From Monarcha castaneiventris obscurior (Eukaryota; Chordata; Aves; Passeriformes; Monarchidae): DNA of 64,000 nucleotides. Where the stretch lies: contig JAMPIT010000174.1 of the NCBI GenBank assembly GCA_026261815.1, forward strand, positions 10,354,001 through 10,418,000. The letters run 5' to 3'. The notes under the pieces were generated by a model that had not been told where the DNA came from, ran no database searches, and worked only from the letters and a program-made list of their open reading frames with translations. Below, piece after piece: positions 26,101 through 38,468 of the stretch (position 1 is its first letter; each line of letters starts with the position of its first letter). Made by a program: the position numbers and the translations under genes.

Positions 26101-27374
26101 TGCTTTCACTGACTCTGCTTTCACTGCCCCTCTGTTCCTTCTCTGTGTTGTTTCAGTGGTCCATGTTTCAAAAACATACTCTCCTCTGCTCTGTTATTTT
26201 TCTTCAGTTTGCCTCAGAAATATTTCTAATATAAATTGTCTTGCAAAATCATGTTTACATACATAATTTCCAGGATTTATACCAGAAATACAGAGAAAAA
26301 ATTGTTTTCACAGTTTGTAAGAAAAACCAATAAAGAGTGATGATGAAATGTCAATCCAAATTCAGACCAGCATGGCAAAAATAAAGAAAAGAACACATTT
26401 AAATCACTTTATGTGTCTCCTTCATCTATACAGAGAAATAGAGATCAGAAGAGGACAATAGAGGAATTCAGGTTATATGCACAAAGAAATTTGGAAAGAA
26501 AATTATGGCAAAAATGAAAGACAGAAAGTAAATTCTGAAATTAATTTTGTGTCACTCCTCTGTTTCTTTCAAGCTTACGCTCATCATGTCTTTTCTTATG
26601 ACTGACCTTATATTTGGGCATTAAAATAAGTGCTGTAAGCTCAGGGCTGAATTTATTTAGGCCACAAATTTCCAATTCAGCCTATCCTGACATTTGCGTT
26701 TCTTCACATTTGAAAGAATGGACCTTGAGAACTCACTGCTTGAATCAGAACTTTCTTAATTTGACTGTCAGAACAAAAATTACCTTTATTCAAGCTACAG
26801 GGGATTACTAAAGCTCTACTTAAACCTCACATTTACCTCAATTAGTGTGGTTGAGGAGTGTGGTTGCACTTAGTGCAGTTAGGGAGAAGGGAATACAGAT
26901 AAAAAGTTCTCTCCTCTAAGGTCAGTTAAGGTCAAGTCAGCTGAAGTAAAACTCAGCTGTTTGGACTGATTTTAAATTTTTTTTTTTTAGTATTTTTTCT
27001 TTTTCCTGGATCGTATGATTTAATAAATCAGCTGTAAAAACTTGCATATTCCTCTTCCCTTTTGTTGAACCTCAATTGCTTCTGACATGCACTTGATAAA
27101 CACAGCAGAAAGTGTTGACATATTGTAAACCAGATCAGGGCCAGTTGATACAATGAACATTCCCTGCATTGTGAATTCCTGTTGCGTGGAGCAACCACTT
27201 TAGGGGTTGAGGGGTTATTTCTCACTGTCCAAATGATGGATGGAAGATATCAAACAGCTGAAGTGCCTTTGTACAATGACTTAAGTCGTAGAGCATGACA
27301 AATAAATGAGTATTTTATATTTAATAACCTCTCTGTAATAAAATATCCAAACAACCAAAAACACGACAAAAAAG

Positions 27375-27395
27375 AAAAAAAAAAAAAAAAAAAAA
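27375..27395. repeat. A21 run
   Basis: Twenty-one consecutive A bases are preceded by AAAAAAG. No target-site duplication, retrogene or SINE body was recognised upstream, so it is recorded only as a homopolymer. Confidence 0.8.
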
Positions 27396-29384
27396 GCACC
27401 TTTGATATTTAGGGACGTAGAAGCCATAGCAGCTTAATTTCCTTGGCTAGTATTTCTAGCATAGCTTAATGACTTAATTAATGTTATCTGTCACTGTATG
27501 GTGCACTTGTTTAAAATCATCCAGATTGATTTGAATTGACGGGTTTTATTATGGTTAGAAATTGAAATAAATGGTTGCAATGCTCTGAACACAGAAGTAG
27601 TGACAGGTAGAGGGGAAAAGGTGGTGAGTGAAGAAGACAAAAAAAAATGTCTGGAAACAAGTAGCCCATCAAGAAAGACAAACAAAACTGAAAAGTGAAG
27701 TGAAGAACAAGACAGTGGTAGCAAGGGCAACTGACAGAATGAGCCCAAGCCATGAGATTTCTTGTTTGGTAGTTTTGGGTCAATTACTGGTGAAAACAGA
27801 GTGAGTTATTTTACTAAAATCAGTTAGTTTAGTATTTAGCTAATAATCTAGCAGAGACTAGAGACAGCTGTGGCCAAAACTGAGACAAGTTGTGGAGCAA
27901 AAGCATGAAGGCTGGTAACAGGGAAATTAAGGCAACTTGTTTATAGGTGCAGGAAAAAAAAAAAATCAACAGTGTGGTTAACAGGAAGCAATATCCCTTT
28001 TCTTTATTTTAAGGAAATTTTTAAATATCACAAAATCAGATCCAGCTAAGTTTGCTGGTTTTTGTGGATTCATATTCTAACAGTTATGTATTTCTTGGGC
28101 AGCCTTCAGGCAGGCAGAAAGCAGTCAGTTCCTTAGACAAGTAGAGGTGGGAAGAGCAAGGGTTTATGCTTCCCTGGTTTCTGGGAGAAGAGGCTGTCTG
28201 GGAATATTCCAGTTATAAGGAAAAGTTTTGGGTTAAGTCAAAACAAGCTGCTTTCCTTTCAGCACCTTTTTCCTGAGCACTGCAGCTGAGCTGGGATGGT
28301 GTCCATGGCTCTGTGATCACAGGAGGTTTGGTTGTGGCCCTTCAGCTCTAGCAAGAAGGAGCATGGAGCTTAGCCACGCGCACAGACAACACCATCTCAG
28401 CTGCTTCTTGCTGCAGCTAACACCTTCTTTTGGTCATTTCATCAAGCTGCAATGTCGATGGTAATATCAAAGGGATTAAAACAAAATCCTGTGGGACAGT
28501 TGTACATTTTTGCCAATGCTGCTAAGAAACACTGAGCTGGGACAGTATCTCACAGTTAAAATTTTATGTGACTGATGTCAGTGAAAGCACTAATGAGAAC
28601 ATCATCATTGCTGAAGTTTCATTGAGGGATGTACTTGAATCTTGTTTCTTTTCCCCCAAATGCTAATAATAACAAAATGTCACAACACAATTGCCAAATG
28701 CATATCTTATAAAAAGGCAACAGGAAGTGGGCTCAGAAATAAATTGAAATGTGATTAAAAAAAAAAAAATTAGAAAAGCCTCTCCACCCAACTGCTGCAG
28801 AAGAGAGGAGAAAATGTGTTGTATCTATGTGTAAGTATATTTTGGCAAACAAGGGAAAGTTTGGGATTCATTTCTTCCTTGAATAGAAAAAAGAAGGAGC
28901 ACTTTTGGGCAGGGCTATACCTGTTTTCTTAGGATACCAAACTGTGAAAAAGCAGAATAAAGAGCACAGAAACAGTCAAAGAAGCACTCAGTGAAAAGAA
29001 AGGGTGCTGCTTATTCTCCAGTTTCAAAAGAAAAAATACCTTGAAAAACTCTGTGAAATGGGTATGGTCAGGTAGTAGATGTAAGTTCAGTTCTTGATGT
29101 TTCCTTTAAAAAGTAACTTTACATTGTGCTTGCACTGCAGGTAGCACAACAGAAATTAGTCTCAGAGAAAATGCTGTCCCAACTATTTAATGGTACCCCC
29201 ACCAATGCAATAACGTTGCACAGGGTTTTTCAAAGGAGCTTCCTGAAGAGAGCAGAGCAGAAAGTTACATTTTGTTTCAACGTGGTGGAAAAATTCCAGA
29301 TACATGACAGTAAGCTGGAACAGGATTTTGGCCAGAAATTCCCAGAAAGTGTAAGACAGAAATTATTCCCTTTTCATCTGGGGG

Positions 29385-29398
29385 AAAAAAAAAAAAAA
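29385..29398. repeat. A14 run
   Basis: A poly-A run is followed by GAAAGAAAGG. It lies inside the open frame at 29126-29455 and encodes its KKKK stretch, which weakens the case for that frame being coding. Confidence 0.8.
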
Positions 29399-31603
29399 GA
29401 AAGAAAGGATCAACACTTGTATCCTACTATAAGCCAATATACAGGGATTAATTAGCACCCTAAGAAGGTGACAGTAGTTAGTGTCATCCCACCCAAAGGC
29501 CATAGGGGATGCACATATACTTCAGACTCTTGTTTGATACACCAGCTTTGCTTGGGTGAAGTAATGGAGCAGCTGTGCAAGCACAAAGGACAAAAAATAT
29601 GGCTTGAAAAAGCCCCAAGAAAGCAACACACTCCCTCAAGACCCCAAACACAGTTTACATTTGACCCTGGGGCCTGGAGAGTCAGCAGACGCAGCACGAG
29701 AGTGTTCCAAGAGAAAAGGAAGATGCAATGACACAGAAGGAATGTGGAAACTTGAAAATAGACTTGGCAACAAGTGAATAGCTGAAACTAGTGACCAAAT
29801 GATGGATGGGTAATATAAAGTGACAATGAACAGAGAAAATTATTTCCCTGCAGAGCAGGCCTTTTTAGGCCTGTATCTATGGCCTGTAATTTATTTTTGA
29901 ATGTGATTCTGCAGTTAATCATTCAGTCCCGAGGCATCTGCATCAATTTGTGAGGCCTTTTCCTGCACATGTAGGACTTTCTATGTAGATTTCATAGAAC
30001 TTTCATGGGGTTTTTTCCTTTTCCTGCTGTTTATACCACATGAAGGGCTAAGTCTTGCTTATTACACAGAGGTGGACAAAGGATGTCTTGCAGATTTCAT
30101 CTTCTTTTTTTTTTAAAGTAGCCGATTCTTACAAACCCACAGCCTATATATTAAAAACTTTTTGAAAAAAGATTGGTTATTGATTCTGTGAACTGTATAA
30201 CCAGACAAGGACAGGAGGGTCTAGAAAGAAAAAGTTTTCTAATCATACTGTACTTCCCTAAATATTTTGAAGTTAAAATTTATCATTAAAATACTGATTT
30301 TTTTTGAAAACTGTGCTTGTACTTTAATTCCCTACCAGTATTTACTCCAAAATAAGTTTTAATGGAAACAGATGACAGTATCTTTCAGTAAACATAATCT
30401 TTGAGTGTAGTTTTGGGTGTGATAATTCACTCCAAGTCATTAACTCTGTGTTAGAAGAACTCTCTTTTCAAACATGAAAATTCCTGAGCATGAAACTGTA
30501 TGCTGAATCCTGTAGGAGACAAGCATTTTTGTGGAAGGCACATAGAATCTGCATCATGGCCAGTTCAGGGAGGAGCAGCACTCCAAAGGAAGGTGCTGGA
30601 TATCTGCATGCATAGAAACGCGTTTTTATCTAGTGTCATCTGCTTCCATTAAAACTTATTATGAAGCAAATGCTGTAATTTAGAAAAAAAACCAAGGAGA
30701 TTTTATTAGTCTCTTGTATGCAATAATTCATTAATCTCTCATATAAATTAAATTTAATATTAGCTCGGTAAATTAGAAATATGCTAAACACATAAAATAT
30801 CTGTCTTTGCTAGGCCTTTTAAACCACATCAAGGGTAGAGCTGAAATTGTAGTAGCTGCCATAAAAAAACTTTAGTGCAGTGATTCAGCAATTATGAGAG
30901 ACAGGAAGATGATGTATCAGATACTCTTGGGTGCCGTTGCTGAGAAATGCTGATTTTTTAATGATGATTGTGGTGCACACAGAGATGTAGTGGAGCCCAA
31001 TTAGAAATGCTGTGCAGAATTGAAAGAGAGGGAGAAGCTGATAGGCAGGACATTCAGGCCACCGAATTTGTTATCCTGAGGAACTACACAGTGGTGCCTA
31101 AACATTTGTTGTGCCCTTTCTTGCATTTTTTTATGCAGTTGGTTGTAATCTCTTGGTGCCAAGTGTTGCAATTTATGCTGTGGACCATGCTGTTAATTCC
31201 AATTCAAGACTTGTTACTCTTTCTGCTGCAAGAGGAGATTGTGTTACCAGTGCAGACTGAAGGGGTGCAGGCTCATTTTGATGGTGCTGAGTGCAGGTTA
31301 CCTGCTGCAGCAGAAGTGGCCTACCTGCAACTACCCAGTAGAAACAGCTTTACTGAGACTCTGGCAGTGGAAGACCTCCAGCTCCTGGCCCCAAAGGAGG
31401 GGTGGGGATGGGCTGCTGCAGTTAGCTAGACATCATGCCTCTGAGCCAGCTGTGTTCTGGCCTCACTGACAGCAAAACTTCTCATGGAATAGATGGACTC
31501 AACCTATAGCTGGGTCAGTGGCTTAATTTATGAAAGCTAATGCAGGTTCAATCCACAAGAGCTACTTTCCTATTTATTCAATAATTTAATGTTAGCAGGC
31601 AAG

Positions 31604-31821
31604 GTGTAAGTTGGATATTAGCAAAAGGTTCTTCACTCAGACAACTCTGGAACAGTCTCCCTGGGGAAGTGGTCACAGCACCAGCCTGACAAAATTCCAG
31701 ATGCATTTGGACAATGCTCTCAGGCACAGGGTGGGATTCTCAGGGATGGTGCTGTGCAGGGCTTGAAGTCGGTCTTGATGATCTTGTGGGTCCCTTCTAA
31801 AACAGCTTATTCTGTGATTCT
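31604..31821 (+). mobile_element. CR1 LINE 3' end, plus strand (different subfamily)
   Basis: Landmarks in order: GTTGGATATTAGCAAAAGGT, TTCTTCACTCAGACA, CTCCCTGGGGAAGTGGTCAC, TGGACAATGCTCTCAGGCAC, CTGTGCAGGGCTTGAAGTCG, TTGATGATCTTGTGGGTCCC and a terminal TATTCTGTGATTCT. The GTCACAGCACCAGCCTGACA-type block differs from the copies at 20338 and 42175, so this belongs to another avian CR1 subfamily. About 218 bp remain. Confidence 0.95.
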
Positions 31822-33471
31822 TTGGTATTCCTGTTAACTAAACATGAAGGTACAGTCCATGGCAGTGCAATGGAGCAATGTTACCTGAATGCTCTTCTTA
31901 TATCTTTGTAAGTGTCCACTGTATATTAAATGAGCCTTTGGCCTCATATTATACAATGGCTCTTCCACAGTCCTACAAGTTTATAGAAAAACACGATGGA
32001 TTATCCAACCCATCTTCTTGGTATTAAAAATTTTTTTCAGAAGGTTGTTTACTGTGTTGAGTTTTGTTTAAGGACAACAGGGCTTTCATAATTTCTCATA
32101 GCTATAAATTAGTCACTCTTCATCTTTGTCAAAAAGGCAAATCCATTTTTTTTTCTAGTTCCCAACTTAGTGGATTTATTGCGTGATCTTATATCCAGTT
32201 CTCACACTGAACTTGTAGAGCCTGGATGGTTAAATCTGCCTTTCTCCCCCATCATACTCATACACTCATTTGGAACTCTATGACCCCAAGATTTGGGAGC
32301 ATGTATATAAAACTCTATCTACAGAGCTGCAGAGATCAGCAGGATCAGCCTACTCTTGGGCCAGCAAGGGACAGAAGTGGAATGAAATCTTTTGTCTCTT
32401 TATCCAGGAGATCATAGGAGCTTAGGGTTGTTGATTGTTGGTTTAACCACTGTTACTGAAAACTAGTTTTTATGTACATATAAGAAAAAGGAAGAAAAAT
32501 AAAAGTCTACACAAGCTTTGTGAGTATGTTTTTTTCTTAGGAAAACTTTACTACTGTAGCTGGTCTTTGCACTAGAATGCTTATCCATGCTGATTTGCGG
32601 TCTTACAACTTGGGCATCACAGCTTTTCTAATCTGACTGCAAAAATGCTGATGAGACATGATTCTGATTGCAAACAGTACTAGTCAAGTCTTTGAAAGGC
32701 CAGATAATAAAAAATATAATAGTCTTTCTTGTCTATATAACAAAGACATGGTTTATTACATTATCCATTTCCTGTTACTATCAATTTTTGTCAGTATAAA
32801 CAAAATAAAAATTTAACATATTTATTATCTGCAAGACACTTAGGGATTGTCAAAATGTTTGCTCTTACAAGGAGTATTTCCAGCCACTATTTCCAGATCC
32901 TAACCTAAGTGTTGAGCAACTTCTAATTGCTGTTATTAAAAAAACCCCCGTGCATTAATTTGACAATTCTGATATATTGCAAACAAGCATCATTTTTTGC
33001 ATGGGTCAGTGATAAAATATCAGATTAGGAGGTAGTTGTAGCCCTGGTTTCAAGCTCAAACTTTTTTCCCCCTTGAGAGAGGGAGAGGTTATTACTCAGA
33101 AGCAGAGCTTGTAACAGCATCAAGTTTTGTATGTCACAGGCTTTTAGTTAATATGAAGTCATGAGGAAAAAATGTGTATTCAGTTTTTCTGGCTTTCCCC
33201 GAAGTACTGCAGAGAGCAGCAGGTGCTGCATGTAACATGCACAGAATCAGTCATATGGCAGAATCCAGGCAGCAGATTGCGGACTCAAGGAACACAGTGA
33301 TCAGGACCCGTTGCTCTCCATTTGTCAGCCAGTGTAGAAGGGCATAAGGAATTCTAGCACCGATTTTTCAGCTTTAATCTTTTCAAAAGCCTATTCAACA
33401 GTATACCATCTCTGTGATTATGATGCTCCTGATGTCCTAGGTGCTGGGAGCAGGCCTGTGCTCTCCCTTCT

Positions 33472-33522
33472 CGGCGTGTGCAGTCTCAGCCGTGCCGGTT
33501 ACCAGCCCCGGTGTACCACGTG
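33472..33522. promoter_or_regulatory. CpG cluster with CACGTG E-box (candidate regulatory patch)
   Basis: Six CpG dinucleotides fall within about 50 bases of otherwise CpG-poor DNA, and the last sits in a palindromic CACGTG at 33517-33522. CACGTG is the canonical E-box bound by bHLH-ZIP factors. CpG retention suggests either low germline methylation or a recent origin. There is no adjacent exon or TATA box, so a promoter role is speculative. Confidence 0.25.
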
Positions 33523-35945
33523 CTGTGATTGAAGCTTCAGCACTATGTGTCCCCTAAAGGGCATGTTCACTCTGGCATATATTGAAAGGCATCCTACCCT
33601 GCATATTTGGTTTGCAATCTACTCACTAATCGTCCTCTTTCTGATTGTGATTTACGGAGAGCTTTCAGACAATGAACAACCCTTTCAAGAAGGGCCATGG
33701 ACAGATGTTTATTTATCATGATTCTACTGACTCTGATGTCATCATTGAGAGCAATGTAAACCAAATTATTCTTCCACAACGTTTTTGTTTTTCTTCCCAA
33801 GAATCTGAGGAAATGTCCTTCAGACATTTTCAGAATATCTGAAAAAAGTCCTTCAGACACATGCTGGACTTCACATAAAAAGCACAAAGGTCAAGCCATT
33901 GCTCACAAAAGTCCTACATTCAAAATGGGCTGGCTTTAGCAGCAAAAAAAAGTTTAATACAATTGAGGCTGAAGTTATTTTTAACCTTGATAATTCAACT
34001 AATCCTATTTGTAGCACAGCCATGCAAGCAGTGGCATTGGCTGGATCAACTGGAAAGGTGTGATATGAAAATTGGAAAAAGCATCTTGAGGTTGGAAAGA
34101 AAGGGGCTTTCATTGATTCAGCCTTCAAAGCCAACATGAAACAATAAACAGAGATTATTAAATGGATTTCTATTTACCTAAAATGAGCAAGAGAGACAGG
34201 CAAATTCCACCTAGGTAAGCAAGAGCTCCAATAGTCTCTTGGAAGAAAGTGCTCAGTTCCCAAACTGTAAAACTGGTTATGTGTCAGGCTTTTGGAAACT
34301 ACTCTTGGTGAGATTTGTCCATACTGGATGGATTTGTTATAGGACTGTCCTGTAACTCCTGTTCAGAGCGTCTTCCACACACAGAGGGGATTGTTGCCTT
34401 AAGATCATTGCTTAACTGGACGAATATTCAGAGAGGAGACAACAGTAGATCACATTACAATAGTAAAACGATTTTCTTTGCAAAGGTAGAGGCGTTGTAC
34501 AAATTGTCTTAGACATTCAAGAGAGTACAGGTTTTGACATCACCAGTAGAGCTGTGAACCTACAGGAATCACTTGGAATTATTCAGTTTACATGAATTTC
34601 CTTGTAGAATAACACAGCTGAAATGGTAGAGGGAAAACTATAACAGAATATGAAAACAGTCAAGGAAATAGGAATCTGTGTGACATAAACATGAAAAATA
34701 ACATGGAAAACTAATTATCTTGATAGAGAATCAGGGCAATTATTTACATGAGGGCTCTGTGTACCACAAATGGATTTTGCTTTTTTTCCTAGATAAAACC
34801 TATTGAAGAACCTCAGTTTGCCTGCAAATATAACTTGTAATTTCTGCTGTGAACACATGTAGTGTGCTCCATGGGCACCCAAGCAAATCGAGTCAGTAGG
34901 TCAGAAGGCACAGAGCACCACACTGTGCATCCCAGAACAGTATCAGCTTGTCCCAAAGTAGTAGCATCATATGAGAGCAAGGGTCTTCCTCAGTTAATAA
35001 ATGACAACTCTTTTGTTTTTTAGAAACAGTGTCTTGTGTAGATCACTCCTTGTTTGAGAGCTGCCATGATCATTTCTGTAACACAAGACTACTTCATTAC
35101 ATATGTATGAATAGTAAGAATAAAATAAATCCAGTAAGATATCAAGACTTGAGAGGTGAAATAAATTTTTGGCATCCTAAAAAAACCATGTGATTTTCAA
35201 TCTATTTTATACATTTCTTAAAATATTACTGTGTTCCTTCAACATTTCTTAGTTTTCCTTCATAGCAGTCACCTTCTTTTTAACACAGGAATTTTTATTC
35301 TTTGCTTTTGAAATACCTGTGAAAAATTTGCCATAGAATAGATGGAGATAAGCATGAACAAAAAAAAAAGCTCACTTCAGCTTTTTCACTTTTCTAAGAC
35401 CTAAAACTTGCATTCAGGTGAATAAATAATGATTGTAAAATTATTCTGTTTCAGCTTTAATAGTACAGGGAATAGAAAGAAAATTCTCTGGAGATCTGAC
35501 AAAGGAGATATGAGAGAAATAGGAATGAAAAACTAAATGAAACAGATCATTTTATAGTGTTAATGATGTGTAGCTATGAAATCCTTGGTTGAATCACCAG
35601 AACTACAACACATTTTTCCTGCTTAGCCCCTGGTGCAATATTTAAAAACATTTTACTGGTACGAAAGTGAGTCAGTAGTTTCTGTGAAGTCTTGAGTGCT
35701 GTTATAAAAACAGCTGAATGTTCTTTCTTGGCACCCAAGAAGGAGTTTAAAGCAGAACTTTTTTTTTTAATTAAAAAAAATCAGGAAAACAAGCAAACAA
35801 ATATCATGCAACTAAACTAATTTCACCCTCACAGACACAGCTCATTGAGCTCACACTTGCTCACAGTCCTTTTATTTGAGGTCTGTGTGTGGAAGGTGTA
35901 AGGTCCACTGCTCTGTTCAGTAGTTGCCAGAGTCTATAGGCCCAC

Positions 35946-35953
35946 TGACGTCA
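35946..35953. promoter_or_regulatory. Full palindromic CRE (TGACGTCA)
   Basis: TGACGTCA, the consensus CREB/ATF site, lies at the centre of a 12-base perfect palindrome ACTGACGTCAGT (35944-35955). A CpG-containing full CRE is uncommon in CpG-depleted DNA. No gene start is visible nearby, so function is not established. Confidence 0.3.
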
Positions 35954-38268
35954 GTAGGAAGATGTTCAATGATTTAAGTGAGTTTTGGAAAGTATCCCAT
36001 ATTTCTGATCTTTATGTAGAAGAAATCCGTAACTCTTAGTTCCAGCCAGAGATAACAGGAGGGCGAATGAATATGTGGCAAATGATGTGAACTAAATTTT
36101 TTTATAATACGGACTGGGATAAAAAAGTATATTAATTATTTAAAATATGCAGAGTTCAGTTGTCAAGGTCAGGTCAGTCTTGAAGATGAAAATAAGCAAA
36201 TGTATAAAGTCACATATCTCAAAAGTCACTGTTACTTGCCTCACTGTATCTTTTTGGTCAAAGGCCTTTGTGAACAGACTGTCCCACTTCTGATACACTT
36301 TGTCATCATGGAATGTTTACTGGGCAAGTGAAAAATGGAAATACTTCTTGGTGGTGGTGGAGAAGCAAAACTATTCAAAGATAGCTGTGCCTTGATAGTG
36401 AACAGCCTGTTCACTATTGCAGTCCCACAATCCCTGGTTGCACTGTGGGGCAATTCCAGTGCACTCCACACACAAATGCAACTCAGAATATGTGCAAGCC
36501 AAACCAGCTAGAACTGCATTAGCTGGCATTTTGTACTTTTATGGCAGATTTTTGCTGGCTGTACAAGAACAGATGCTCTCTGGTCCAGCACACAGCTCCC
36601 TGGTTAATCCTTCAAAATGTTTTGAACAAATCTGAACCAGCAAAATGGGTTTATACTGGATCAGTTCTTTGTGGCATGTGATCACAGAGTTTTGGATCTT
36701 ACAGAAAGACCCTCAAAGCCAAAGTTTGTGTCTTTTTGAACCCCAGCCCAGGTAAACATGAAAATGATTTTTGTTCCGTAGTACCAGATACTACCATGCT
36801 GAATGGTTTACAAATGGGACATATGCTGTCTCTGTAATATAAACACATAGAATTTAACTTTAAAACAGAATCAATTATTGCACAAGAAAATTAGACTTTT
36901 TTTCTTTTTTTTTTTTTCCTATTTAGGTGACTTGGGAACAGTGTTAACCCCTTGCTTGTTGGCTTTAACTCTATGCTGATATTCATTCATTTAGACACAT
37001 TGCATGCATGTACTCTTTCATGCGAAAAATTCCAGGGGGATTTAGTGCTTTCTCTCCCGGTTCATTCCCTCAACCTTGAATACTTGCCTTAGGAACAGAA
37101 ACTACCCAGAAACCAACCAAACCCAAGTCCTTTTCTAGTGGGATGCTGCTCATGCTGATCTGCTTGTTCCTAAAATCAGACTACTGCTTGTAAAAAGTGA
37201 TGTCATGATAGGGGCACATATAGAAACTGTGGCACTCCCACAAATTCTCACTCTTCTTCTGAGTGAACATAACTGACTTAGGTTTTCAATCTAAATGTAT
37301 CCTGAATAAATAATGCATTTTTATGGTCATGTGATACAATTGGGAGCATCAGGAAACATGATTCTTATTTTTTTTGCCTTTCCTAAACTCACTTTACTTA
37401 ACTATGATGGGGTTTGGGAGTCTTTTAAAGGGGAATACATTGAGAAGATAAATCTGTGTATGAGACAAACAAGTTGAATACAGAATGACACATAATAAAA
37501 GCATCGAGTCTGTTGTTTATATCATAGGTTAATCATATTTTAGCAGAAACTGAGAGCCTCAGTAGACAGAGATAAGTTAACAAACATCGAGGGACAAATG
37601 AAGATTTCCGTGACACAAAAATAATCTTCAGTTAAGAATGCCTGGTTTCTTACCTGCACAAGAAAGCACAGATTTTTTCCTCAAATCTTTTCTTCTTAAC
37701 CTCCAATTCACTGGAGGCAGTAATTCAGTGGGGGACTGATCCAGTTCCACTTTAGTCAGTAGAAAAGACGCTGACTGGGATTTGGATCAAGTCCTTACAA
37801 CACTTCAGGGTGGGGTTAACAATGTAAAAAGCTAACATTTCCAGATCTATCTAAGACCAGATGTGCAAGGCAGGAAACCATATGATTAGATTCAAACAAT
37901 AAATAAAAAAGGAGCTGCCCTTGTTTAGAAGCAATTTCCACCAGTGGAGATTTTCTAACCATGACTGCATACTGCAGGATTCAGCATTAAGTCACTGAGT
38001 GGCTGAACCTCTATCCAGCAAAGCCTCCTGAATCTTTGGGGAGTCAGGATTAGCTGAAAGAACACACATAAGAGATCACTTCATGGCCAGCTAAAGCCAA
38101 CAAAGGTTTTAATACTGAACTTTCTTCTGGTTTTCATTTCCAGCATTTTGAGTTAGTTATCTTTTTTGAATCTCCTATTGCAGGATCTTTTTAACTGTTG
38201 TAGCATGTTTCCAGTTAATAAAAGTAGGCATTGCTTGAAAGAAGACATATTCCTTGAAAGACGTTTTG

Positions 38269-38391
38269 CCTTCCCTTTCTTTCTCTCCTTTTTTTTTTCT
38301 CTCTACTTCCCTCTCTCCCCTTGCTTTTCTCTTCATTCTCTCATCTTCCTTCCTTTGTTCTTTCCCTCGCCTCTTTCTTTCAAATTTTCCA
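38269..38391. repeat. Polypyrimidine tract, about 120 bp
   Basis: The plus strand is almost entirely C and T (CTTT, TTCC and CTCT motifs with a T10 run) with only scattered purines. Such homopurine-homopyrimidine tracts can adopt triplex (H-DNA) structures. Open frames on both strands here, including a Lys/Glu/Arg-rich one on the minus strand, are products of the composition. Confidence 0.85.
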
Positions 38392-38409
38392 TGAAAAAGA
38401 CCACCAAAA

Positions 38410-38468
38410 CTGAAAAACTGAAAATAAAAATAAAATAAAAATGCAAACCAAACCAAAACAAAAACAAC
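38410..38468. repeat. A-rich AAAAT/AAAAC low-complexity run
   Basis: Irregular AAAATAAAAT and CAAAACAAAAAC units lie immediately downstream of the polypyrimidine tract. The sequence is low-complexity, with no insertion-element body recognised next to it. Confidence 0.6.

Larger units (their letters stand above)
20668..31603. other. Unannotated noncoding stretch with simple repeats
   Basis: No exon or transposon was confidently recognised in about 10.9 kb. It contains an 18-bp tandem duplication (21398-21433), the (GGAA) array (23072-23165), and poly-A runs (27375-27395 and 29385-29398). Two longer unrecognised open frames, 29126-29455 and 30968-31429, are treated as leads, not genes. Both begin at non-ATG codons. 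Confidence 0.6.

Noticed and set aside
27375..27395. Poly-A run as the tail of a retrogene or SINE
   Set aside because: No gene-like or tRNA-like sequence precedes it and no target-site duplication was seen.
38166..38456. Open frames of 90 and 93 codons on opposite strands
   Set aside because: They are created by the pyrimidine tract, which lacks stop codons: Phe/Ser/Leu-rich on one strand, Lys/Glu/Arg-rich on the other.
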